Source: an uncultured Lachnospiraceae bacterium (lineage in GTDB: Bacteria; Bacillota; Clostridia; Lachnospirales; Lachnospiraceae). From it: 64,000 nucleotides of DNA. The notes beneath the pieces were generated by a model that was not told the origin of the DNA, did not search any database, and saw only the letters and a list, made by a program, of their open reading frames with translations. Positions 53,660 through 62,508 of the stretch are shown here, piece by piece. The stretch spans positions 1-64,000 of the forward strand of contig CANRLR010000013.1 in the NCBI GenBank assembly GCA_947631505.1, read 5' to 3'. A program made the position numbers and the translations under genes. Numbering within the stretch: position 1 is the first letter of the stretch; each line of letters begins with the position of its first letter.

Positions 53660-54454
53660 TTATAGTTTTTGCAATATCTTTAACACCCCATTTTCCTTAA
53701 AATTTGCACATATTGCATCCGCACGATCTTTCACTTCCGCTCTGGCATTTTCCACTGCGTAACTCTTTCCTGCCAGCGCGAACATCTCAATATCATTCTG
53801 GTTATCTCCAAATACAATTGTCTCTTCCGGTCTGATCTGAAATTTCTTCTGCATGAACGCAACAGCGGATGCTTTTCCTGCATCTTTCGGCACACAATCT
53901 AACCACTGGATTCCCGCTAACGTAAGCTTCACCTTATCTTCCCATTTTGGACGAAACCATGGATTCGTCAATTCCTCTGCTCTGTCTCTGTGATAGACGG
54001 ATATTTTAACAATATCATCCTGAATATTGTTCACTAGATTGCCGACAGCTTCCATATCATAGCCATATCCATCCACCATCCAACGATACAGCTCACTGTC
54101 CCGGCTGCGGCAATAGGCACGTTTCGTTCCGCATACCATAACATCACATGCCTTTAACTTCATGGCATCTTCTATGATCCGGTTCGCGATGTCACGGGGC
54201 AGGGTCTTGGCAAACAAAAGTTCCTCTTTGTCAAATACCAGACTTCCACCGTCTCCCGCATAATAAATTTCTTTTTCTACCGGACGGAACAATTTTGCAA
54301 TACTTAACCGTTGTCTGCCACTGCATGCCATAAATTTTATCCCCCGATTTGTTAATCGTTTAATTTCATCATAATAAGCAGAATCGAGCGCACCTTCCCC
54401 TTGTCCGTCTCCCACTAATGTTCCATCGATATCCGATACAATCAACCTGACCAT
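53660..54454 (-). CDS. HAD-superfamily Cof-type phosphatase
   Basis: Cytosolic sugar-phosphate or cofactor phosphatase of the Cof/YidA class. The nucleophile motif SDIDGTLVGDG is at residues 7-17 (Asp8, Asp10), ACSGR (motif II) near 39, the conserved lysine near 194 (GKASAV) and VFGDNQNDIEMF (motif IV) near 217. A cap domain separates motifs II and III. 264 aa. Substrate cannot be read from sequence. It lies after the ilvC terminator, in its own short unit. Confidence 0.9.
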   Translation of the reverse strand: MVRLIVSDIDGTLVGDGQGEGALDSAYYDEIKRLTNRGIKFMACSGRQRLSIAKLFRPVEKEIYYAGDGGSLVFDKEELLFAKTLPRDIANRIIEDAMKLKACDVMVCGTKRAYCRSRDSELYRWMVDGYGYDMEAVGNLVNNIQDDIVKISVYHRDRAEELTNPWFRPKWEDKVKLTLAGIQWLDCVPKDAGKASAVAFMQKKFQIRPEETIVFGDNQNDIEMFALAGKSYAVENARAEVKDRADAICANFKENGVLKILQKL

Positions 54455-54539
54455 AATTACCCCTCTTTCCTTTTCATGTGAGCGTTACAGATCGCGAGAC
54501 CTCGTTCCGCAAAATGAGGATTTTTCCATAAGATAAATA

Positions 54540-54578
54540 CAGGCAGCTGTCAAGCTGACAGCTACCTGCTTTTCCCCG
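54540..54578 (-). terminator. Terminator after ilvC
   Basis: On the minus strand CAGGTAGCTGTCAG pairs with CTGACAGCTGCCTG-type sequence (arms CAGGTAGCTGTCA and TGACAGCTGCCTG) with a minimal loop, followed by TATTTATCTT. It closes the ilvN-ilvC transcript about 60 bp after the stop codon. Confidence 0.75.
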
Positions 54579-54635
54579 TTAAAATATTTTTATATAATTT
54601 TCGTACCCACAACGATTTCACAATTTCTGCCCGGA

Positions 54636-55670
<1,035 letters not shown>

Positions 55671-55731
55671 CTATAAATTTGTATTAAAAGCCACTGCGGG
55701 TATTCCCCGTGGATGGTTTTCCACTAAAAAA

Positions 55732-56223
55732 TTACTGTTCATCAACAAAACCTCTGGCCAGTCCTGAAATTCCTGTACGAACCAGTTCTTTAATTTCATA
55801 CCCTTCAATTAACTTAATGAATGCATCCAGCTTCGCCTGATTACCAGTAAGCTCAATCATCATAGAATTATCTGCCACATCAACAATCTTCGCACGGAAA
55901 ATCTCAACAATGGCATTAATCGATGGTCTCGCTTCTCTGTCTGCCTCAATCTTTACAAGAATGAGTTCTCTGCATACCGATGCCTCTCCGGTTAATTGCT
56001 TCACCGCTTTCACATCTTCTAATTTGTTTACCTGTTTTTCAATCTGCTCTAACACGATATCATCGCCTGTTACCGATACGGTCATACGGGAGAATGCCGG
56101 ATTTTCCGTCTCTCCAACCGTTAAACTATCAATATTATAACCTCTTCTGCTGAACAGACCGGCAACACGGCTCAATACACCAGAAGTGTTATTCACCAAA
56201 ATGGATAGAACTACTTTACTCAT
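55732..56223 (-). CDS. ilvN: Acetolactate synthase regulatory (small) subunit
   Basis: Regulatory subunit that gives acetolactate synthase its valine feedback inhibition. The ACT domain (about 1-75) begins SILVNNTSGVLSRVAGLFSRRGYNIDSLTVG, split here as SILVNNTSGVLSRVAG and RRGYNIDSLTVG; a C-terminal ACT-like domain follows. I use the ATG of MSKVVLSIL, 5 nt after GGGGGAAGG; an upstream TTG is less likely. About 163 aa. The catalytic subunit ilvB is not adjacent, so it must be elsewhere. ilvN and ilvC form a unit with their own promoter. Confidence 0.94.
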   Translation of the reverse strand: MSKVVLSILVNNTSGVLSRVAGLFSRRGYNIDSLTVGETENPAFSRMTVSVTGDDIVLEQIEKQVNKLEDVKAVKQLTGEASVCRELILVKIEADREARPSINAIVEIFRAKIVDVADNSMMIELTGNQAKLDAFIKLIEGYEIKELVRTGISGLARGFVDEQ

Positions 56224-56258
56224 GAGTCCTTCCCCCTTCTTATTCAAACACTTTTTTC

Positions 56259-56287
56259 ATTTTAACAATATCGTCGTTTCTTGTCAA
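56259..56287 (-). promoter_or_regulatory. ilvN-ilvC promoter
   Basis: On the minus strand, consensus -35 TTGACA (56282-56287), 17-bp spacer and -10 TAAAAT (56259-56264). The TGA stop codon of the upstream LCP gene lies within the -35. The leader is only about 30 nt, too short for a T-box or peptide attenuator. Confidence 0.85.
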
Positions 56288-57315
56288 CTCTTAAAGATGA
56301 ACTTTTTCAGAGCTGCTTTATTCGCTTCCAGATCCGGGACAAGACAATCCTGCCCATTAATGGTCTGACTGGTATAACCTCCTTCGATCGGCAGGGAATA
56401 CTGATGTAATTTGGTCGTTCCCATTTGCACAGCTGTCATAAGATAGGCGTAAATCTCTTTTTTCGATACATCTGTTTTTACATTCGGAAGTACGACCTCT
56501 GCCAGTTTAAATAAATCTCCCGGCGCCATCGTTTTCACCTTAGTAAGAATTGCCTGAATCGTCAGTCTCTGACGTTCTGTCCGGCCATAATCATCTCCCT
56601 TTCCACTTGCCGTATACACTCCCGGATAATGTCCGTCCGGCTGCATTTTACCATGACGGATACGACAGTAGCCCAATGCCTGATAACCGTTAATGGTCTG
56701 TGCTCCTATTTTTAAATTGCGGTATTTTTTACGCTTAATGTAATTTGTATTGTTTAAATTTGTTGCTTCAGATTCGGTTAAATTTACCTCTATTCCCCCG
56801 ATCTGGTCGATAATGTTCACAAAGGCATCAAAATTGACCTCGGCATAGCCATCCATCTTAATTCCGAAATTCTCTGCAATCGTTTTATATAATAATTTTA
56901 TGCCGCCAAAAGAATATGCCGCATTCAGTTTATTCTTGCCATAGCCCGGAATATCGACATACATGTCCCTCATAAGGGATGTAATTTTCAATTTGCTGTG
57001 CTTAATATCCAAGGTGGCTATCATCATAGAGTCCGAACGCCGTTCCGCTCCCTTTTTATCCTGCTCATCCAAGTTCTTATCGGCTCCCACCAATAAAATA
57101 TTTACAACTTCTGTATCTTTGTCCAATTGATACTGGGATAAATCCATTCCCTTCAGACTGTCCTTTTCATCATAATTTATCAGCCCCAGCATAGAATCAC
57201 TTTTATGAACAACCGTAGCTGCCAGACTTCCAATGGATATTGATGAAATCAGCCCTAAGACCAAGAACACCTTTCCGATTATCCTTCCACGTCTTTTCTT
57301 TCTCTTATTTCCCAT
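56284..57315 (-). CDS. LytR-CpsA-Psr (LCP) family glycopolymer ligase
   Basis: Membrane-anchored enzyme that attaches wall glycopolymers (teichoic acid, capsule or rhamnan) to peptidoglycan. A basic start and one helix (about 15-35) precede the extracellular LCP domain with RRSDSMMIATLDIKHSKLKI, split as RRSDSMMIATLD and KLKITSLMRDMYVDIPG (near 90-120), KLNAAYSFGG, and GYCRIRHGKMQPD near 215 with the conserved arginines. 343 aa. Two glycosyltransferase genes lie directly upstream, so the three probably build and attach one polymer. Confidence 0.93.
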   Translation of the reverse strand: MGNKRKKRRGRIIGKVFLVLGLISSISIGSLAATVVHKSDSMLGLINYDEKDSLKGMDLSQYQLDKDTEVVNILLVGADKNLDEQDKKGAERRSDSMMIATLDIKHSKLKITSLMRDMYVDIPGYGKNKLNAAYSFGGIKLLYKTIAENFGIKMDGYAEVNFDAFVNIIDQIGGIEVNLTESEATNLNNTNYIKRKKYRNLKIGAQTINGYQALGYCRIRHGKMQPDGHYPGVYTASGKGDDYGRTERQRLTIQAILTKVKTMAPGDLFKLAEVVLPNVKTDVSKKEIYAYLMTAVQMGTTKLHQYSLPIEGGYTSQTINGQDCLVPDLEANKAALKKFIFKS

Positions 57316-57349
57316 TGAATTCCCTCTTTTCTAACGTTTTTTCATCTGC

Positions 57350-58285
57350 TCACAACAAGAAAAAAAGTCCGATATTACGCATGATTCCGCTTTTCCAAAA
57401 CCCAAATCGAACCAGATCTGCTTTTCTCACAAGCCAGTTTTTGTCATAGAGCAGGGCAAAATGTTCTGCCACTTCTTTTTGGTTCTGTTTCATCTTATCT
57501 CCATAGAGTGCAAAGAAGCTCTTTCCCTGTGCTACCGTATTCCGGAGAGTCTGACGCTGCTTCTGTATCTGGGATATTCTTTTTCTGAAATAGGAAGAAT
57601 AAGAACTTCCTCCTATCATATTCCCGCCGTGCTGACGGTACCGGAGCAAAGGTTCATCCTGATAGCATATTTTCCCAAAATGACAGCATATCAATGCCAG
57701 CCACCAATCATGCACCCGGATTTCCTCCGGTAATTCTTCCAGATAAGAGCGAATTGCACCATTTAACATTATGGTACAGCCAATACACTTATTTTCCATG
57801 AAAAGATGGGCGGTGTCAACCTTTTTTGTATCCAGATGGCTCATTTCATGGAATCTTCCCATGTCTTTTCCCGATTCACTGTCAAAATTCATAGCATCAC
57901 CATAAACAAGAATCGGTACTCCCGCCCCATGCTGTGCCGTTTTTTCCGCCTCCCTCATCCTTTTTAAGGTCTTTGATATTTTATCCTGATACCAAATATC
58001 ATCCTGATCACACAGCATAATATAATCTGCTTTACTCCGGCGTATTCCCTCCATAAAGTTCTTTACATAGCCAAGATTCTTTTCGTTTTGATGGAGTGTG
58101 ATCCGATGTTCTTCTTTCATATATTCCCTGACAATTTCCGTTGTCTTATCCTCCGAACCATCATCACAAACCTCCAAGAACCAGTTTTCATAGTCCTGTG
58201 CCACAATGGAATCCAATTGCTGGGACAGATAGCTTTCTCCATTGTACGTCGCCAGTACAATATGCACAATCGGTGTATTATTCAT
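57350..58285 (-). CDS. Family 2 glycosyltransferase (RgpB-like)
   Basis: Inverting GT-A glycosyltransferase of 311 residues. The nucleotide-sugar fold begins HIVLATYNGESYLSQQLDSI. The diphosphate/metal site is CDDGSEDKT near 40 and the DxD-like CDQDDIWYQDK near 92. LPEEIRVHDWWLAL near 195 resembles rhamnosyltransferases of the RgpB group. The C-terminus has a weak membrane-associating segment. It overlaps the next upstream glycosyltransferase by 8 bp. Donor and acceptor are not determined. Confidence 0.88.
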   Translation of the reverse strand: MNNTPIVHIVLATYNGESYLSQQLDSIVAQDYENWFLEVCDDGSEDKTTEIVREYMKEEHRITLHQNEKNLGYVKNFMEGIRRSKADYIMLCDQDDIWYQDKISKTLKRMREAEKTAQHGAGVPILVYGDAMNFDSESGKDMGRFHEMSHLDTKKVDTAHLFMENKCIGCTIMLNGAIRSYLEELPEEIRVHDWWLALICCHFGKICYQDEPLLRYRQHGGNMIGGSSYSSYFRKRISQIQKQRQTLRNTVAQGKSFFALYGDKMKQNQKEVAEHFALLYDKNWLVRKADLVRFGFWKSGIMRNIGLFFLL

Positions 58286-59228
58286 CCCGCTCTCCTTTGT
58301 CTGTTTTCTCCTTCTTCCAGTACGTTTTGTTCATGGAATATTTCAGAATCTTCTTTTGGGATAATTTTTCATAGTTTTTTCCCTTCCGGTATCCCAGATA
58401 CTTAAATCCGCTCTGCAGAACCAAGTCTGGAATCAAATACCATTTCCCCTTTGAAATCAAATACTTCATTGTTTTTTTCACCAAACGGATTCCCTCCGAT
58501 TCTGATTTGATTCCCTCAAAGACCTCCCGATACTGCTGCTGGGAAACGGCCATATCAAAATTTCTGCTGAACTGCTCCCGGTAAGTATATTTATGGGCAT
58601 GTACCACTTCCGCTTCCGCTACATAGGCAATTTTATATCCTGCCTGAATAATCTTGGATGCCATTATCATATCTTCATTAAAAATGGTATGAAGAACAAA
58701 TCCACCCATTTCCTCATAGACGCTCTTCCGGTATAACGCACATACATTCGAGCAGAAATAGGTTTTAATTCCGAGCTGTTCTAAATCTTCTTTTGCCTTT
58801 AAGCGGCTCTCCTTCGGATAGTTAAATTCCCGTGTATAGCACTCGACAATTCCCACTTCGTCATTAGGCAGCTGCCTGCCATATGCCACTCCGACTTCCG
58901 GATTTTCCATTGCACGTAACAGCTGTTCAATCAAATCTGTTTTTACCGGAACAGCATCCTGCGTCATAAATAGCATATAATCTGCCGTCGACAGGGAAGC
59001 ACCCTGATTTCTTGTTCCGCCGTGATCAAAATCCTTCTTTTCAATCTCCGTTATCACACCGTTATCACACTGCTCCAGCAGTGCCCGAACTTTTTTATCC
59101 TCATTTTCGTCCACTTTTGTCTGCATAAAAAATATATGCTCCGGTGTCACTGTCTGTTCTTTTAGTTTTCCGATCAACCGTTCTAATTTTTCATCCGGAC
59201 GGTATACCGGGATAATAACATCAACCAT
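58278..59228 (-). CDS. Family 2 glycosyltransferase (rhamnosyltransferase-like)
   Basis: A 316-residue GT2 enzyme. It begins MVDVIIPVYRPDEKLERLI; the motif KKDFDHGGTRNQGA near 65-78 and FMTQDAVPVK near 90 are typical of RfbF/WbbL-type rhamnosyltransferases, and FNEDMIMASKI near 182 matches the catalytic ED region. A basic C-terminal tail may bind the membrane. AGGAGG precedes the ATG. Located 12 bp after metH and translationally coupled to the second glycosyltransferase; a role in a rhamnose-containing wall polymer is inferred. Confidence 0.88.
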   Translation of the reverse strand: MVDVIIPVYRPDEKLERLIGKLKEQTVTPEHIFFMQTKVDENEDKKVRALLEQCDNGVITEIEKKDFDHGGTRNQGASLSTADYMLFMTQDAVPVKTDLIEQLLRAMENPEVGVAYGRQLPNDEVGIVECYTREFNYPKESRLKAKEDLEQLGIKTYFCSNVCALYRKSVYEEMGGFVLHTIFNEDMIMASKIIQAGYKIAYVAEAEVVHAHKYTYREQFSRNFDMAVSQQQYREVFEGIKSESEGIRLVKKTMKYLISKGKWYLIPDLVLQSGFKYLGYRKGKNYEKLSQKKILKYSMNKTYWKKEKTDKGERDE

Positions 59229-59240
59229 TCTGGCACCTCC

Positions 59241-61688
59241 TTATTCACTCAGCAGACGATTGACCAATTTTACCGCTTCCCTCGCATCAGCGGAATAACC
59301 ATCGGCTCCGATTTCATCCGCAAAGCTCTGAGTCACAACCGCACCGCCAATAATAATTTTCGCTGCTGCTCCCTGCTCTCTGGCAAGGTCGATCACCTGT
59401 TTCATCTCCATCATTGTCGTTGTCATAAGCGCGGATAATCCAATCACAGCGGCATTCGTTTCTTTCGCCTTATCGATAATCACTTGAGATTCCACATCTT
59501 TTCCCAGATCAATCACATCATAGCCGTAATTTTTTAACATAAGAACAACTAAGTTCTTTCCGATATCGTGAATATCCCCTTTGACGGTCGCCATGACAAT
59601 CGTTGCCAGCTTTTTATCTCCCCGTTCTTTCTCTAACAACGGTTCCAGACGGTTAATTGCTTTTTCCATTGTTTCTGCACTGGCTATCAGCTGTGGAAGA
59701 AAATATTTTTTCTGTTCAAATAGTTCTCCGACATAATTAATCGCAGGAATCAAATGGGTATCAATAATCTCTGCCGGATGCTTTCCGGCATCCAATTCCT
59801 TTTCCACCAATTCAAGAATATGTCCGTCCTTTCCCTTTACAACGGCTGCATATAGAGGATGTCCGTCTAATTCAGCCTCCGTCTGCTTCTGCACTGACTG
59901 GGTTATCGTTGCCTGAGAAACTCCATTTATATAACGGATATCAGCCTCCTCTTTATTTAACAGCAAATCGGAAGCCAATGCTGCATTTGTCAAAAGTGTC
60001 TGAGACGGATTCGCAATTGCCATCGTCAGTCCCTGCCCGATTGCCAGTGTTAAAAATGCCGTATTGACAAATACACGCTCCGGTAACCCAAAAGAAATGT
60101 TGGACAGCCCACATATTGTTGCAAGTTTCAATTCCTCTTTACAATACCGTATCGTCTCAAGAACTTCGAGAGCGGCTCTTTTATTGGCTCCGATTGTTGC
60201 TACCAGACCGTCTACCACAATGTCTTCTTCTGTCATTCCGTGGCGTTTTGCCTCCGCCAGTATGGTATGAATAATCTCCGTCTTTTCCTCCATGTCCTTT
60301 GGCAGTCCGGCATCTGATAATGGCAGAAGAATAAACATCGCACCATATTTTTTTGCCACTGGAATTAACTTTTCAAATTTTTCCGGTTCAAGAGATATGG
60401 AATTAATCAGTGCCCGTCCCGGATAGATTCGCAATGCACTCTCTACTACATCCACATAGCTGGAATCAATACTGAGGGGCACATCCACTGTCATCGTCAG
60501 TTCATAGATAGCCTTACACATCATTTCCTTTTCGTCAATACCGTTCATTCCCATATTGACATCTAAAATTCTGGCACCCTTCTCCACCTGCTCCTCTGCC
60601 ATGTCGCGGACCATATCCAGCCTGCCTTCTCTCAGCTCCGCCTGCAATGCTTTCTTTCCCGTTGGATTAATGCGTTCTCCTACAATCGTAAAGGCTCCGT
60701 CTAAATCAATGGCTGTCACATTTCTCTCTGTCGTAAGCCCTCTCAGCGGAGGATTTTGCAGTCTCTTATATGGTTTATCCCGTGTCACATTTTTTAACTG
60801 CCGAATGTGTTCCGGTGTCGTTCCACAACAGCCGCCTAACACAGTAGCCCCCAGATCGATCAGAGGAATCATACTTTCCGCAAAAGCTTCCGGTTCCATA
60901 TCATAAACCGTCACTCCATCCACTAGTGCCGGAAGACCTGCATTTGGCTTTACCACAATCGGAATATCAGCATACCTTGCCATGCTTTTTACTGCTTCTG
61001 CCATCTTATCCGGCCCGGTGGAGCAATTAATTCCTACCGCATCGGCTCCCATTGCCTGCAATACAATAAGAGCGGTCTCAGGACTTGTACCATATAAGGT
61101 TCTTCCATCCTCCTGATAAGTCAGTGTTACAAGAACCGGTAAATCACAAGTTTCTTTTACTGCCAGCAGAGCAGCACGGCATTCCTGTAAACTCATCATC
61201 GTCTCAATGGCAAAACCATCCACTCCTGCTGCTACGGACAGTTCGACCTGTTTTTTATATATATTAACTAATTCTTCAAAGGGAAGACTTCCGATCGGCT
61301 CTAACTGCACACCTGTCATAGAAATATCACCCAGCATATAAATGTCCCGTTCTGCCCCACTCTGTCGAATTGCTTCTTTCGTCAAACCGATTAATTCATA
61401 AATCAGTTCTTCTTGTTTCTCTTCCAGCCCATACTCTGCCAGCTTAATGCTGGTACTCGTAAAGGTCGGTGTATACAGTACGTCCGAACCGGCTGCAATA
61501 TATTGTTTCTGCAGCTCAATAAAAATATCGGAATGATTGACGATCCATTGTTCCGGACACTCCCCGCTCTTCATTCCCGCCTTCTGTAAATTAGAGCCGG
61601 TAGCTCCATCTAATATGACAAAACCGCGATTTAAAAATTCTCTGAAATCCACCTTAACTGCCTCGCTTTCTGAAAGGAAACAAACCAT
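59241..61688 (-). CDS. metH: Cobalamin-dependent methionine synthase, short form
   Basis: Transfers methyl from methyl-tetrahydrofolate to homocysteine through a corrinoid. Domains: homocysteine S-methyltransferase (about 10-300; zinc cysteines in GINCS and LGGCCGT), pterin-binding domain (about 320-590; GERINPTGKKALQ), cobalamin cap and Rossmann domain (about 610-815; the DIHDIGKN cobalt-ligand motif near 705). At 815 aa it lacks the C-terminal SAM-dependent reactivation domain of the E. coli enzyme (about 1,230 aa), so reactivation needs a separate protein. The start may be this ATG or a GTG 12 codons in, which is better placed from GAGG. It has its own promoter. Confidence 0.95.
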   Translation of the reverse strand: MVCFLSESEAVKVDFREFLNRGFVILDGATGSNLQKAGMKSGECPEQWIVNHSDIFIELQKQYIAAGSDVLYTPTFTSTSIKLAEYGLEEKQEELIYELIGLTKEAIRQSGAERDIYMLGDISMTGVQLEPIGSLPFEELVNIYKKQVELSVAAGVDGFAIETMMSLQECRAALLAVKETCDLPVLVTLTYQEDGRTLYGTSPETALIVLQAMGADAVGINCSTGPDKMAEAVKSMARYADIPIVVKPNAGLPALVDGVTVYDMEPEAFAESMIPLIDLGATVLGGCCGTTPEHIRQLKNVTRDKPYKRLQNPPLRGLTTERNVTAIDLDGAFTIVGERINPTGKKALQAELREGRLDMVRDMAEEQVEKGARILDVNMGMNGIDEKEMMCKAIYELTMTVDVPLSIDSSYVDVVESALRIYPGRALINSISLEPEKFEKLIPVAKKYGAMFILLPLSDAGLPKDMEEKTEIIHTILAEAKRHGMTEEDIVVDGLVATIGANKRAALEVLETIRYCKEELKLATICGLSNISFGLPERVFVNTAFLTLAIGQGLTMAIANPSQTLLTNAALASDLLLNKEEADIRYINGVSQATITQSVQKQTEAELDGHPLYAAVVKGKDGHILELVEKELDAGKHPAEIIDTHLIPAINYVGELFEQKKYFLPQLIASAETMEKAINRLEPLLEKERGDKKLATIVMATVKGDIHDIGKNLVVLMLKNYGYDVIDLGKDVESQVIIDKAKETNAAVIGLSALMTTTMMEMKQVIDLAREQGAAAKIIIGGAVVTQSFADEIGADGYSADAREAVKLVNRLLSE

Positions 61689-61703
61689 TTATCTTTCTAA
61701 TTT

Positions 61704-61752
61704 AAAATCCCCCATTTCACAATAGAATATCACGAAACAGGGGATTTTGCAA
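61704..61752 (-). promoter_or_regulatory. metH promoter embedded in a 45-bp palindrome
   Basis: On the minus strand, -35 TTGCAA (61747-61752), 17-bp spacer and -10 TATTCT (61724-61729). The arms AAAATCCCC-CATTTC and AAAATCCCC-TGTTTC (61704-61748) form an imperfect inverted repeat centred on the -10 element. This is the geometry of an operator; it could instead be a hairpin. No S-box, B12 or T-box leader was found. Confidence 0.6.
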
Positions 61753-61758
61753 TTTTTT

Positions 61759-61852
61759 TCAGGCTCCGCATTTCATGATAAAAGTTTGCTCGTATGGGCA
61801 CTTTCGTTAAATAAGTACGTAAATCTTTTTCATTGAAATGCTGGAGTTCTGA
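61759..61852 (-). repeat. Structured palindromic element P3 (central hairpin missing)
   Basis: On the minus strand the element opens TCAGAACTCCAGCATTTC and closes GAAATGCGGAGCCTGA, giving an imperfect outer stem of about 25 bp. The interior reads TACGTACTTATTTAACGAAA followed by GTGCCCATACGAGC, matching element P2 (62311-62476) with two or three differences. The GCGT-hairpin part present in P1, P2 and P4 is absent, so this copy is internally deleted. Confidence 0.75.
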
Positions 61853-61857
61853 AAAAA

Positions 61858-61990
61858 TTAATTTCGCTGTAAGCATTTTCACCGAAGGCGGGGTGCATAT
61901 TTTAGAAATCCCGGTCTGTCTTTCCATTCATCCGCTCAATCCCGCTCCGCTTCTTGGCTTACAGGCATTTCCTTTTCTTTAATTTCCTCG
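61858..61990 (-). repeat. Truncated structured element P5 and conserved tail
   Basis: The plus-strand segment 61858-61892 (ATTAATTTCGCTGTAAGCAT onward to GGCGGGG) repeats 34751-34786 with only a few changes. On the minus strand it is preceded by AAGAAGCGGAGCGGGATT, resembling the AAGCGGAAGCG core of P4, but no 5' stem partner for GACAGACCGGGATTTC was found. It appears to be the 3' half of another family member. A frame of 65 codons across it (61730-61927) is not credible as a gene. Confidence 0.55.
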
Positions 61991-62050
61991 CCACCCTTGG
62001 TTTTGCATTTTGTGCCGTGTATTCGTTGGCACTTTTTTAATTTCCCATAT

Positions 62051-62183
62051 TTCACACAGAAACAAAACAATGAGAACAGTATTTCAATTGCGTCACTAAG
62101 TGGTGTGCGTGGTCAGCACACCCTTAGTGCTACGTAATTGATTAAGCGGGAGCGGCTGTTCGAGTGTTTTGCTTCTGTGTGAA
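62051..62183 (+). repeat. Structured palindromic element P1
   Basis: Outer arms 62051-62079 and 62156-62183 (TTCACACAGAA and TTCTGTGTGAA at the ends) pair over about 26 positions. Inside, TTGCGT pairs with ACGTAA. They enclose a strong hairpin CACTAAG-GGTGTGC/GCACACC-CTTAGTG (62094-62129) and the unpaired dinucleotide CT. A 3' asymmetric loop GATTAAGCGGGAGCG follows. The order matches P2 and P4 although the paired bases differ. Confidence 0.8.
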
Positions 62184-62310
62184 TTACTGTGCAATTACAG
62201 ATGTGCCTACTTTACCAAACACAAACCTTTTTCTTTGTCTTGCCATACAAATCCAGATAGATTTCTTAGAGATTGTGTACATTTTCATTGACAAGGGGAC
62301 TGGTATCTTT
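62184..62310. other. Spacer between structured elements
   Basis: AT-rich sequence without an intact gene. On the minus strand a 20-codon frame (MARQRKRFVFGKVGTS and four more residues) ends just at P1; it has no convincing ribosome site. Nothing else recognised. Confidence 0.4.
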
Positions 62311-62476
62311 TCAGGATTCCAGCCTCTGTAATAAGAAAAGAATTGCTTGGCATGGGGTTATAAGTGCGTCGGTATGAGGCATCCGTACTTTGGATGCCCA
62401 TACCGCTACGTACTTATTTAACGGAAGTGCCCATGCGAGCAAACTTTTCTTATTACAGAGGCGAACGTGAACCTGA
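62311..62476 (+). repeat. Structured palindromic element P2
   Basis: The best-preserved copy, forming an almost continuous hairpin. Ends TCAGG/CCTGA; perfect 18-bp arms CCTCTGTAATAAGAAAAG (62323-62340) and their complement (62444-62461); then TTGCT-GGCATGGG (62343-62357) with CCCATGC-GAGCAA; AGTGCGT with ACGTACT; and the terminal hairpin CGGTATG-GGCATCC/GGATGCC-CATACCG. The 3' side has the extra unpaired TATTTAACGGAAGT. It lies just beyond the 3' end of the aminotransferase gene, on the opposite strand. Confidence 0.85.
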
Positions 62477-62508
62477 AAAAACACCCCTTGCCAACGAAAA
62501 TAATTCCC

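Noticed and set aside
61730-61927. A 65-codon minus-strand frame sharing PPSVKM-TAKLI with a frame at 34687-34896
   Set aside because: The shared peptide is produced by the DNA repeat tail. Frames run through hairpin stems, lack ribosome sites and share nothing outside the repeat.
62184-62310. Remnant of a serine recombinase or transposase (MARQRKRFVFG)
   Set aside because: Only about 20 codons are open and there is no further similarity visible in any frame.
62051-62476. CRISPR array
   Set aside because: The elements are palindromes of different stem sequence and unequal spacing, without identical short repeats or cas genes.
61689-62508. SAM (S-box), cobalamin or T-box leader for metH
   Set aside because: None of the conserved blocks of those riboswitches was found; the metH leader after the likely start point is only about 30 nt.
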